From: Acidobacteriota bacterium
GTDB taxonomy: Bacteria; Acidobacteriota; Vicinamibacteria; Marinacidobacterales; Marinacidobacteraceae
Length of the DNA stretch: 43,137 nucleotides
NCBI GenBank assembly: GCA_028877265.1
Contig: JAPPGX010000068.1
Coordinates: forward strand, 1-43,137
Direction of reading: 5' to 3'
The notes below the pieces were generated by a model. The model did no database searches and was not told where the DNA came from. It worked only from the letters and a program-made list of their open reading frames with translations. How positions within the stretch are numbered: position 1 is the first letter of the stretch; every line of letters begins with the position of its first letter. The position numbers and the translations under genes are program-made. Shown here in pieces: positions 7,724 through 15,385 of this stretch.

Positions 7724-10287
7724 CTGTGCCGGACCCCGGTCCGGTCGTAGCGGAACCGGTAGTCTCCGATACGGAGCGTCAATCCGTCCGGCATCACCTC
7801 GGCGTGCGCGCCCTCGATCTCGTCTCTACCTGGTAGGCTGCCTCGGAACATGTGCGCCGGAAGGTTGAACGTCTGGACACGTCTGCCGAATGGACCCGGC
7901 ACCGGTTCCGGAAGCGTGATCCGCGGTCCGTCCTCACCCAGGCGCGTTCGTATGTTCTCGTCAGGGTCGGGGAAGACAAACCGTTCATCGAACGGCTCCG
8001 TCCGCGTGAAGGCATGCTCTCGGGCAACCCCCTTCTCGGCTGCCGGGAGGCCAAACGTCTGCTGTTCGTGGTCCAGCCAAGGTCCGCCGAGTTCGTTGGC
8101 GAGGTCGGTTAGCAAATCCGGATGCGTCGCGCATTCGACCAGGTGCCTGTTCATCTCCGGAATGGTCCAGACCGGGTGGTCCGTAATGAGGCGGCGGGTG
8201 GCCTCGATGCCAAGCAGGTTCCGGTAGACACTGCCGCGATTCGAGATTCCGAGCCCGTGGCTGAGAAGGCCACCGCCGAGCCCGCTCTCGAGACCGGAGT
8301 CCGGAACGACCACCACGCACCTCGCCCTCTGAAATCCGGCGGGCCGGTCCGTGCGCGCGTGCCGGTGCAGGCGGCCGATCCGCTGAAGGAGCACATCCAC
8401 CGGGCAGATGTCGGTGATCAGGAGATCGGCATCGATGTCGAGAGACTGCTCGAGTGTCTGGGTGCCGACGGTGACAACCCCGCCCCGCGGTCGGCTCTTT
8501 CCCAGCGTGGCCTCCACTCCAGCGTCTAGCAGTCTCCGATCTTCCGCGGCGAAGCGACTGTGGTGGAGGGCGGCCGTCCCTTCGACCCGGAACGACAGTT
8601 CCTCGCCACCTCCAGCGAGGACGGCGTCGAACACCTCCTGGGCGCTTGCCACGGTGTTCCGGATCACGAGTACCTTCGCGCCCTTCCCGGCCGCATCGAG
8701 GGCTATCCCGGCGATGCCGGCCGGTGCGCCAAGGACCGGATCGAGGCGGACCACTACCTCTTTCGTCTGCGAGTGAGTCGCGGCAATCGCCCGGATTTGT
8801 GCATCTCCGCCTCTCGACACGAGCGTGAGGGCCGGGTACGGAACTGCCCGGGCCTCGGTCGGGCGTATGTGGCCCGCCCGTGCCTTCCTCGTGGCGATCC
8901 GCGTCCGGGCGACTGTCCCGAGCGTCGCCGACATGAGCAGCGCATGCCCGCCAAGATGCAGGTGACCGTGCAGGACCGCGCGGAGGATTTCGGTCATGTA
9001 CGGATCGCTGGCATGCACTTCATCCACCACCAAGAGGCTCCGCGAGAGAGCGGCGGCCCGGAAGTGGGCCCACTTGATCTTGAGGCCCGCGAGGAGAGCC
9101 TGGTCGATCGTTCCGACCGCCGCTGTCGCGCTGAGGTACTTCCGGGCGCTTTCAGCAGACCAGCGCGCGAGGCGCACCTCCTCGTCCGGATCGTCCTCCC
9201 AGAACACCTCGAACCTGCCGGTCCGCCGACCTGCGGTGTCGCCGACCCGAAGATAGCCGGGAACCGCGAGCACGGTCTCGGCACGCTGATCCCCCGGAAA
9301 GAGTCGAGCCAGTGCGCGGGAGACCCGAGTGTGCAGCTGCTTGGCAGCCGCGCGGGTCGGGACCGCGAAGTACAGACCGTCCACGACTCCGGCCTTCCAT
9401 AGCGCGGCGAAGCGAAGAATGGCTGCCTCGGTCTTCCCGGAGCCCGTCTCGCTCTCGACAATCAGAAGCGGGTGGTCGAGAGGGGCTTCCGCAGCAGCGA
9501 CCTGCACCGGACGGGGATGTTCGTGACCGAACATCGTCCTAATGCTGACGGGCGCGGACCGTGCCGGCCACTCGCTTCTGCGGAACCCCTTCCGCCTGAC
9601 GGCGTCTTCCGCAGCGCGGCGTGACCGGTCGATATAGCCGGCGTCCGCGACAGGTTCGGGCCCGAAAAACTCTTCGTCCGATCCGATCTGATCCGCCAGC
9701 GCAACGGTTCCGGCGAACAGGTGTGCTAGCTCAGGTGTGTCAGGCAGCGGCGAACCATCGACGAACGCTTCGGGAAACCAGAGTCTGGACCGCTCCCCCA
9801 GCAACCTCGCTGTAGCCGGCGGGTCGTAACCGGCGACGGGGTCCCATACCCGGGGGCCGCGGCCCGTCACCATCGGCCTCTGTGCAGGGCGGCCGTGGTG
9901 CGCGAGTGCGGCGAGAAGCAGCGGATCCACGGCGGGACCCCACGCGCGGTAGTGGTCGAAGAGTCCGGCGGCCGCACATATGCCGTCCGGGGCAAGGAGT
10001 GCCATGCCGATATGTCCGCACGCTCGCGGCACGCCGGCGAGTCGCGACCGGTCCGGCACCTTGAACTGGAATCCCGAATTCAGCTTCCCGAAATCGTGCA
10101 GGAACGCCAGCACGGCGAGACGGGCCGCTGTCGTACTCGTGAATCCTGCATGGCCGGATGCCAGGACGAACCGAGCCCTGAGCACCGGGTCCGCGAGCAG
10201 CGCCTCGAAGCACGCGGCGACGTCCGCGCAATGGTGCTCAAGGCGGTGGAACCGGTCAGCGTCCTGGTATTTCCCCCACGCGTCCAT
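7720..10287 (-). CDS. cas3: Cas3, type I helicase-nuclease
   Basis: An 855-residue Cas3 with an N-terminal HD nuclease and a superfamily 2 helicase. HD residues are seen at H18/H19, H64-D65 in AFLHDFGK, a further His in ACGHIG and a pair in ALAHHGR. Helicase motifs follow in order: Walker A ETGSGKT at 280-286, the DEVH box at 422-425 (VVDEVHASD), LLMSATLG, and the motif VI segment QRIGRLHRH. Cascade recruits it to nick and degrade the target strand. The domain order and length are those of I-E Cas3. It is separated from cse1 by an AT-rich promoter-like gap and is divergent from an exonuclease gene. Confidence 0.98.
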   Translation of the reverse strand: MDAWGKYQDADRFHRLEHHCADVAACFEALLADPVLRARFVLASGHAGFTSTTAARLAVLAFLHDFGKLNSGFQFKVPDRSRLAGVPRACGHIGMALLAPDGICAAAGLFDHYRAWGPAVDPLLLAALAHHGRPAQRPMVTGRGPRVWDPVAGYDPPATARLLGERSRLWFPEAFVDGSPLPDTPELAHLFAGTVALADQIGSDEEFFGPEPVADAGYIDRSRRAAEDAVRRKGFRRSEWPARSAPVSIRTMFGHEHPRPVQVAAAEAPLDHPLLIVESETGSGKTEAAILRFAALWKAGVVDGLYFAVPTRAAAKQLHTRVSRALARLFPGDQRAETVLAVPGYLRVGDTAGRRTGRFEVFWEDDPDEEVRLARWSAESARKYLSATAAVGTIDQALLAGLKIKWAHFRAAALSRSLLVVDEVHASDPYMTEILRAVLHGHLHLGGHALLMSATLGTVARTRIATRKARAGHIRPTEARAVPYPALTLVSRGGDAQIRAIAATHSQTKEVVVRLDPVLGAPAGIAGIALDAAGKGAKVLVIRNTVASAQEVFDAVLAGGGEELSFRVEGTAALHHSRFAAEDRRLLDAGVEATLGKSRPRGGVVTVGTQTLEQSLDIDADLLITDICPVDVLLQRIGRLHRHARTDRPAGFQRARCVVVVPDSGLESGLGGGLLSHGLGISNRGSVYRNLLGIEATRRLITDHPVWTIPEMNRHLVECATHPDLLTDLANELGGPWLDHEQQTFGLPAAEKGVAREHAFTRTEPFDERFVFPDPDENIRTRLGEDGPRITLPEPVPGPFGRRVQTFNLPAHMFRGSLPGRDEIEGAHAEVMPDGLTLRIGDYRFRYDRTGVRHS

Positions 10288-10297
10288 GATTGTAGCA

Positions 10298-10310
10298 GTT
10301 GAAGTTCAAC
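10298..10310. promoter_or_regulatory. Perfect palindrome in the cas3/exonuclease divergent gap
   Basis: GTTGAAGTTCAAC is a 13-bp perfect inverted repeat (6-bp arms around a central G) beginning 11 bp upstream of the cas3 start codon and about 45 bp upstream of the exonuclease start. The whole divergent gap is only 67 bp. Its position and symmetry suit an operator controlling one or both genes, but no regulator gene or second copy was found. Confidence 0.4.
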
Positions 10311-10354
10311 CCCCGGCCCCGGCCGGACACATCGCACCATAGCCGGCTGTCGCC

Positions 10355-10870
10355 GTGATTTCTTTCATCGCACTCGACTTCGAGACCGCCAGCCATGATC
10401 GGGGCAGTGCTTGCTCGGTAGGTGTGGCAGCCGGACGGAACGGCCAGGTCCACGTCGTGCGCAACTATCTCATCCGGCCGCCCTCTCCTGTCTTCGCGTT
10501 TACCGGAATCCATGGACTCACATGGGAAGATGTGCGTGGCGCACCAACCTTCGGAGAGCTCTGGCCGACCCTCCGGACCTGGTTTGACGGTGCCGATTTC
10601 GTCGCCGCTCACAACGTGGCATTCGACAGGAGCGTCCTCCGTGCCTGTTGTGCGGCCAGCGGTGTCGAGCCGCCGCCGGTGCCCTACGTTTGTACGGTCC
10701 AGCTTGCGCGCTCGCAATGGAACATCTACCCGACACGGCTTCCGGATGTATGCCGGCGGCTCGGCATACCGCTGCATCATCACCGTTCTGCGTCAGATGC
10801 GGAAGCATGCGCACGAATAGTGCTGACCGCCGAGCGTGAAGGGTGGCATCACCGCTCGGAAGGGCGGTAA
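10355..10870 (+). CDS. DnaQ-like 3'-5' exonuclease (DEDDh)
   Basis: A 171-residue stand-alone exonuclease of the DnaQ/ExoT superfamily. The four acidic residues and the histidine are present: D8 and E10 in IALDFET, D91 in HNVAFD, and H143 with D148 in HHHRSASDAEA, which defines the DEDDh class. It starts with GTG and is transcribed away from cas3 across a 67-bp gap. Such nucleases are known to trim the 3' overhangs of prespacers for Cas1-Cas2, and some I-E Cas2 proteins carry the same domain as a fusion; here Cas2 lacks it. A role in spacer trimming is therefore plausible but inferred only from position. A general repair role is the alternative. Confidence 0.9.
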   Translation: MISFIALDFETASHDRGSACSVGVAAGRNGQVHVVRNYLIRPPSPVFAFTGIHGLTWEDVRGAPTFGELWPTLRTWFDGADFVAAHNVAFDRSVLRACCAASGVEPPPVPYVCTVQLARSQWNIYPTRLPDVCRRLGIPLHHHRSASDAEACARIVLTAEREGWHHRSEGR

Positions 10871-11238
10871 GGGCCTTCACGGCAACCAGAGTCGCGATAG
10901 GGCCACAGCAGGACTCGTGGCGATTCTCGACTCCATCATTCCGGCGCCAGTATGGAGGCCTAGGACGACGGATCGGCGGTGTGCATCGCGCTCCGGGTAC
11001 GCGAGGGCATAGCACAAGAGGGGGCGCGGAGGCTGGGATATCTCCGGATTGGAGTCACGGATGAGCCTCCGTATGAGATCGTCGTCGGCGACCGAGTGGT
11101 TCTTGCCATTAGCGGCCGGATAACAGAGAATCTGCCCGATTCTGCGTGTCAGTGTTTACGATCACCTGCAATACAAGGATTGCGTTGCGTGCACGGGCAC
11201 AAACCTGTGCGGATTGTCTAGATGACATGATAGCCTAT
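10871..11238. other. Non-coding stretch between the exonuclease and the CRISPR remnant
   Basis: Open frames here are short, lack ribosome binding sites and resemble no family. The last part (about 11150-11238) is less GC-rich and could contain the old leader of the remnant array, but it shows no clear similarity to the sequence next to the main array. Confidence 0.5.
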
Positions 11239-11389
11239 GGATCCCCCGCGTGCGCGGGGATAGGCCGTAGAGGGCGATGAGTTCGTTCTCATTGGCAGCG
11301 GTTGCCCCGCGTCTGCGGGGAAAGATCGGCGAGATTAGCGATTTCGTGGCGACGCTCGGAGCTCCCCCCGGCGTGCGCGGGGATACGTT
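11239..11389 (+). CRISPR. Degenerate CRISPR remnant, three repeats
   Basis: Three copies related to the main repeat lie in the opposite orientation. The first (11239-11266) has CCCCCGCGTGCGCGGGGATAG and differs from the main repeat at 3 of 28 positions. The second (11300-11327) has CCCCGCGTCTGCGGGGA and differs at 5. The third (about 11360-11389) contains GCGTGCGCGGGGATA and has a 2-bp insertion in its C-run. The first two start exactly 61 bp apart and the third follows in register, leaving two 33-bp spacers. A fourth partial match (GGTTCCCC) begins at 11422. The repeat divergence suggests an old, inactive array, possibly the broken end of an inverted locus. Confidence 0.8.
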
Positions 11390-11836
11390 TCACGCCGTCT
11401 GCGTCCAGTAGGATCGGTCAGGGTTCCCCTGGTGTCGTAAGCGGCCGCGGCAGGTGCTCTGGTCTTGGGCCAATGGCACTGTCGCCGGGGACCCCCCTGG
11501 CGTTACCGATTCCACCGGCCACAGCCTCTTGTCGCACAGGCCATGGGCGTCTACAGCCTACGAGCAGCACCGATCCACGCTAGGATCGGGGTGTGACTGA
11601 CAGAGGGAAGGTCGGGAATCGGACAGCCCTCCCCGAGGATCTTCCCCCCTGCCGATTGAGGCAGCGATCCCGGGACTTCCGGAGATCGAAGCCCGCGCAT
11701 CAGCTCAGCGCCGCCATGTGTAGGGGGAGCGGGATGAACCGGCTCATCGCTTGGATCTACGGCTTCCGGTTTGGCGTTCAAGGACTTGCCACCGGTATAC
11801 TTATCTAGGCGATCCCACCGCGGGAGGAAGAACGTG
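11390..11836. other. Non-coding stretch with one hairpin
   Basis: No convincing gene is visible. A perfect hairpin with 7-bp arms (CCGATCC and GGATCGG around a 6-base loop) lies at 11570-11589; it has no T-run on either side, so calling it a terminator would be speculative. Confidence 0.4.
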
Positions 11837-12334
11837 TCAGACCCCGCCGTGGGAGCTGTCCGTGACCTCGACTGTCTTCGTCGCACCATCGCCCGCCAGC
11901 GCCGCCAGAATGGCCGCCCGGTCTTCCCGTGCCCGATTCATGATCCGGGCCTCCATACGCTCCGTGCGCTCGCGCAGACGGGCCTCCATATGCTCTGTGC
12001 GCTCGCGCAGACGGGCCTCCATACGCTCCGTGCGCTCGCCCAGACGGGCCTCCATACGCTCCATGCGCTCGCCCAGACGGGTCTCCATCGCCACTCGATC
12101 GGCGCAGGCTTTCGCTTCGACGTTCTCGATCTTGGTCTCAATGTGGGGGAAGTCATTGGTCGCTAACTTGTCCGCCAGCGCCTTCACCTCGGCACGCACG
12201 TCGTCCGCCGCTTCCCGAGCCGCCTCCCGCATCCACGGACGGAAGATGCGTCCCAGAGTCCACAACAAGGCTGCGAGCGACGCCGCGGCACCCGCTATCA
12301 GCGCCAGCCACCGGAAGACTTCGGACCAAGTCAT
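11837..12334 (-). CDS. Membrane-anchored hendecad coiled-coil protein (copy 1)
   Basis: A 165-residue protein of unknown function. Residues about 8-28 form one hydrophobic segment (ALIAGAAASLAALLW), followed by a charged helical region and a run of 11-residue repeats of the type ERTERMEARLR, four of them nearly identical, which predicts a long continuous coiled coil. A shorter relative lies at 40911-41296, sharing the segment ND.F.H.E.KIE and the same repeat type. The start codon overlaps by 4 bp (ATGA) the stop of a small ribbon-helix-helix-like gene, as expected of a two-gene operon. I do not recognise the family. A membrane-tethered scaffold, or the effector half of a toxin-antitoxin-like pair, are possibilities. 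Confidence 0.75.
   Translation of the reverse strand: MTWSEVFRWLALIAGAAASLAALLWTLGRIFRPWMREAAREAADDVRAEVKALADKLATNDFPHIETKIENVEAKACADRVAMETRLGERMERMEARLGERTERMEARLRERTEHMEARLRERTERMEARIMNRAREDRAAILAALAGDGATKTVEVTDSSHGGV
11947..12078. repeat. 33-bp tandem repeat inside the coiled-coil gene
   Basis: Four units of exactly 33 bp start at 11947, 11980, 12013 and 12046, each beginning GGGCCTCCATA or a one-base variant, with a degenerate fifth at 12079. Thirty-three bases equal eleven codons, so gain or loss of a unit keeps the frame and changes coiled-coil length by about three helical turns. Confidence 0.9.
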
Positions 12335-12496
12335 CGGAAATCATCCCAGCCGGAGCGGTCCCGCATACCATCCTCTATCGCCGGCTGCGCGGGGGCGCTG
12401 ACGTTCAGTCCGCTGGTGCTGGCCTCGCGGCACAGTGCATGGTACAGGTCCGGGTCTATCCGAAGATTGTAGGTGGTAAGGCCGTTTTTTCGGCAT
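12331..12496 (-). pseudogene. Ribbon-helix-helix-like small protein, frameshifted near its start
   Basis: On the minus strand a frame ending at 12331 encodes TTYNLRIDPDLYHALCREAS and continues to IEDGMRDRSGWDDFR, the layout of a MetJ/Arc-type DNA-binding protein: one beta strand and two helices. The only suitable ATG (12496), in MPKK, is out of frame by one base, within a run of six A; five A would restore a 54-55 residue protein. The stop overlaps the start of the coiled-coil gene (ATGA). It is either a real frameshift, a phase-variable homopolymer, or a base-calling error. A related pair occurs at 40911-41483. Confidence 0.6.
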
Positions 12497-12646
12497 CCCG
12501 CCTGCGCGGCGGTGGTTCTCTACCAAGACGTTACCTCAAGTGCGGTTGCAAACGGCCTGTTCCACCTGTCCTGTGTGACACTCCGGCATGACGAAACGTA
12601 TGGGGATTGGGTGCCTGCGCCAAGCGCAACGCTCGCAACCCGAATC

Positions 12647-13432
12647 CTACCCGACCAATAGGCCTGATCTCCCCCGGTACGCGTCTAGTGCCATTGCACC
12701 CGCCTCGTGTTTGTAGATGTTGGCCAGCAGCCCGAACGGCTTACGAGCTGCCCTGCCGAAGATGAACAGCGACTCCTCTCCGCCCACTTCGTACCACCGT
12801 CTGTGGATCTGGTAAGGCTGGGCAGAACGGTTGCCGTCGGCTTTTCTCCTGAACGTGTGGATGACCCTCCAGCTGGTCAGGGGGGTGAACGCGATGTCCT
12901 CGAGGTGGACCTTCGCTACCGACACGGTCACGATCTGGGGTTTGAGCTCCTCGAGAAGCATGTGCCAGAGCGGGCCGCCGTCGTTCTTGAGTTCCGCTCG
13001 ATCAGCCGCGTCGAGCTTGTTCCACGTCGGATTCGTCGCGACGGGGGAGCAGATGTCGGTGTGGAGTGCCGTCGATGCCCGGCTGCCGTAGTAGTAGCTC
13101 GCCTCCATCCCGTTGAGGAGCGGCTCGTAGGCGCTGAACCACGCCTTGTACGGATCGGTCGAGAAATAGGCGGACATCGCGTCGAGGTAGCGGGACCGTT
13201 TCCCGCCTGAGCTGCGCTCCGCGATCGGAAAGCGCGAGAACGGCCGGTCGGCCGGAAACTCCCAGCGGGAGGGATTCAGTCCGACCGTGAGCACGCGGAG
13301 AGGCGAGGCCCGGTACGCGTCCACGTCGCCGAAGAAAAGGATCGGCATGGCGGGCTGGACGCACCAGGGCCGGGCAGCGACGCTGTCGAATGCCCGGCTT
13401 GCCCGGATCACCGCTTCGGAAAGGCCCATCAT
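12647..13432 (-). CDS. Conserved hypothetical, possibly uracil-DNA-glycosylase fold
   Basis: A 261-residue soluble protein. RVLTVGLNPSRWEFP near residue 50 resembles the first catalytic loop of the uracil-DNA-glycosylase superfamily (hydrophobic strand, then GLNPS), and a later stretch LKPQIVTVSVAKVHLED could be a second core strand. I could not identify a convincing second active-site motif, so the assignment to this fold is tentative. It stands alone on the minus strand between the ribbon-helix-helix remnant and a transposase fragment. No signal peptide or membrane segment is seen. The first two codons are both Met; either may be used. Confidence 0.7.
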   Translation of the reverse strand: MMGLSEAVIRASRAFDSVAARPWCVQPAMPILFFGDVDAYRASPLRVLTVGLNPSRWEFPADRPFSRFPIAERSSGGKRSRYLDAMSAYFSTDPYKAWFSAYEPLLNGMEASYYYGSRASTALHTDICSPVATNPTWNKLDAADRAELKNDGGPLWHMLLEELKPQIVTVSVAKVHLEDIAFTPLTSWRVIHTFRRKADGNRSAQPYQIHRRWYEVGGEESLFIFGRAARKPFGLLANIYKHEAGAMALDAYRGRSGLLVG

Positions 13433-13519
13433 TCACTCCGGATCATGGTTGGCAACCCCGGTGCCGGGCTGCCCTCCCACCAGAAAGTAACACGTTCGCA
13501 GGGAGGGCGTCACAGGACT

Positions 13520-13770
13520 CTGCTGCAGGACGACATAGTGTTGCGCATGCTGGCGGCGGGCGACTTTCCAGAGCATCGGACTTTGTGTGAGTTCAGCGAG
13601 TGGCACCTGGAGGATTGCCGGGCGGTGTCCGTCGAGGTGGTTCGTCTGGCAGGGGCTATGGAGCTGGAGGGGCCGGCTGCCGGTGGACGGCACGAAGTTT
13701 CGGGCGAACGCGAGCAAGCGGAAGCCGATGACGCACGGCCGGGTGATGAGGGAGGAGGTGCAGCGGGCGT
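13520..13770 (+). pseudogene. IS1182-like transposase fragment, frameshifted
   Basis: The first frame encodes LLQDDIVLRMLAAGDFPEH followed by RTLCEFSEWHLEDC, matching the N-terminal region of IS1182/IS5-type DDE transposases. After about residue 50 the similarity continues in another frame as LPVDGTKFRANASKRKPMTH, including the first catalytic Asp in the VDGTK motif. The rest of the catalytic domain is missing. It is a short internal relic, not a functional insertion sequence. Confidence 0.75.
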
Positions 13771-14177
13771 TGCCCCGGTCGCTGACGATCTTGGTCCGGC
13801 GATTCCGTCTATCGGCACGGACCTCATGCAGGGGATGACCGCCAGTCGTGCCGGGCCGCAAGTGCATAGAGCGCATCAGTGGCGCATACCCGCAGCAACT
13901 TTCGCGCCACTGTCGGGCAGAGCCTGACCGCGGACCGTTTAGCTGAACCGCGGGGATTGCATGCACCACCCCAAACCCGCATGGGCGTCGGGAGCAGTAC
14001 ATCCCGCCTGCCATGTAACGTAATAGCCGCGCCGGCAGTGCCGGCGAGCGTCCCCGCCGCCCCCCATACCATTGTCCGGCCCCCGTCGGTGTACGACGGT
14101 CCGGAGGCCAAAGCGGGTGTGTGGACGCATTCTTTTCGGTGCCGCAGTGCCCGATTCGGTACGGTGAGTGGCGAGGC
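13771..14177. other. Stretch without recognisable genes
   Basis: Several open frames overlap here on both strands, but none shows a ribosome binding site, a family motif or consistent codon use. It lies between a transposase relic and a decayed peptidase gene and is probably further debris. Confidence 0.4.
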
Positions 14178-14829
14178 TCACGCCGAGTTCGCGGGAGGTG
14201 TGCTACCAGAGACCTGCGAAGCGGTCTGGCCTTTATAGGCGCTGGGCTCAGACAACACGGCGCACTTCATGTACAAGCACCAGATCGCCTGCCAGCGCTG
14301 GCTGGCCGAATCGGCTTCCTCAACCGGTAAGCCGAAGCCTTTCGCGTCCGAGCCGGAAATCACCGCGCCGTGGGTTTCCGGCGTCCCGGTCCGGGGGTCT
14401 TTCAGGGCGTTGAACAGAGCTGTGACTTCGTCCTCCGAGCGATCCGGGACCGATGCCAAGGCTTCCCTGACCAGATCGTCGGTTCGGGCGAGCTGATCAC
14501 GTGCCTGCTCCGCCATCAGCGCCGCTACGGGGTCAAGCAGCGTAGCGTGAAGCGGATAGGTGCCGGGAATCTGCCGAATGCTCGCCTCTGCCCTCTCGAA
14601 GGTAGCGATGACCGCGCGTGCGGAGGCGAGCGATCCGTCGGCGAAGAGGAATTGTGGGTCCACAGGGCCGGGATCGCTCGTTGGCCCCATGCACATGCGG
14701 TGAGCCTCCAGCACGAGGAGCGTGCCCCCGCTCTCGGCCTGATCGGGCACTATAGATCGTGAACTCCCGGGACCGGGTCTGGATTTGGCGAATGAGCCGA
14801 AGCGCGGTCTCGCCCTCAACCGTCCACCA
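14178..14829 (-). pseudogene. ClpP-class (SDH-type) serine peptidase remnant
   Basis: The C-terminal two thirds are in one frame with ESGGTLLVLEAHRMCMG and GPVDPQF, the signature of the membrane-associated ClpP-class serine peptidase family (usual form SAGTLIAL...GPVDPQ), the Ser of SGGT being the nucleophile. An upstream piece, GETALRLIRQIQTR, resembling the preceding helix of the family, is in a different frame, and about forty residues between them, including the TPGG-type loop, are missing. The gene therefore carries an internal deletion plus frame change and should be inactive. Confidence 0.7.
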
Positions 14830-15385
14830 ATCGGGAGCACTCTTGCCCCCAGCACCGATACCCTCCCTGCACCTCGACCCAGGTGTTCGGCATCGGCCGG
14901 AATCAGCGTTCGACTTCGTCGGAATAGGGACCAACTCGGCACGGGGCGTGCACGCGGCTGCCCACGTGGCTCCGCCAGTGTACGATCCGACAGCGGCTGA
15001 ACCGGAGTCCATCCGGGAGGCTGACCTGTCGGACAGCTGCGCCGCGGTCATCCTCACGGCAACCACAGGTACGTACCGGGGCGACCTTCGGCGGAGGCCT
15101 GCGACATCTCGCTGACGGCGAGAGCATAGGCCGCAGCTGGACCTGGCCGGTGAGCGTTCCCTCGACCCCGATCCACCTGAGGTCACGCTGGATCACGATC
15201 CGAAGACTCTCCTTCGGGACATGGGATGGACAGCTGCAGGAGATGGCACGGTCATGCGATTTCGAGGGGAGGCAGCCTCTTCGGGGCGGCGCTCGACGTG
15301 GCCCTGGCAGACACCTGCGCGGCGACGGGGTGCACGAAGTGATCGCTCCCTCAGCCCGGTCCGCGCGGCAGCGGTTCCCGCCAGG
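14830..15385. other. Stretch without recognisable genes
   Basis: Overlapping open frames on both strands show no family similarity. The upstream part of the decayed peptidase could have extended into this area, but I could not follow it. Confidence 0.4.

Noticed and set aside
11570-11589. Hairpin as transcription terminator
   Set aside because: No T-run follows the stem on either strand, so it was recorded only as a structural element.
11551-11889. 112-codon minus-strand frame after the CRISPR remnant
   Set aside because: No ribosome binding site, no family similarity, and it overlaps the end of the coiled-coil gene.
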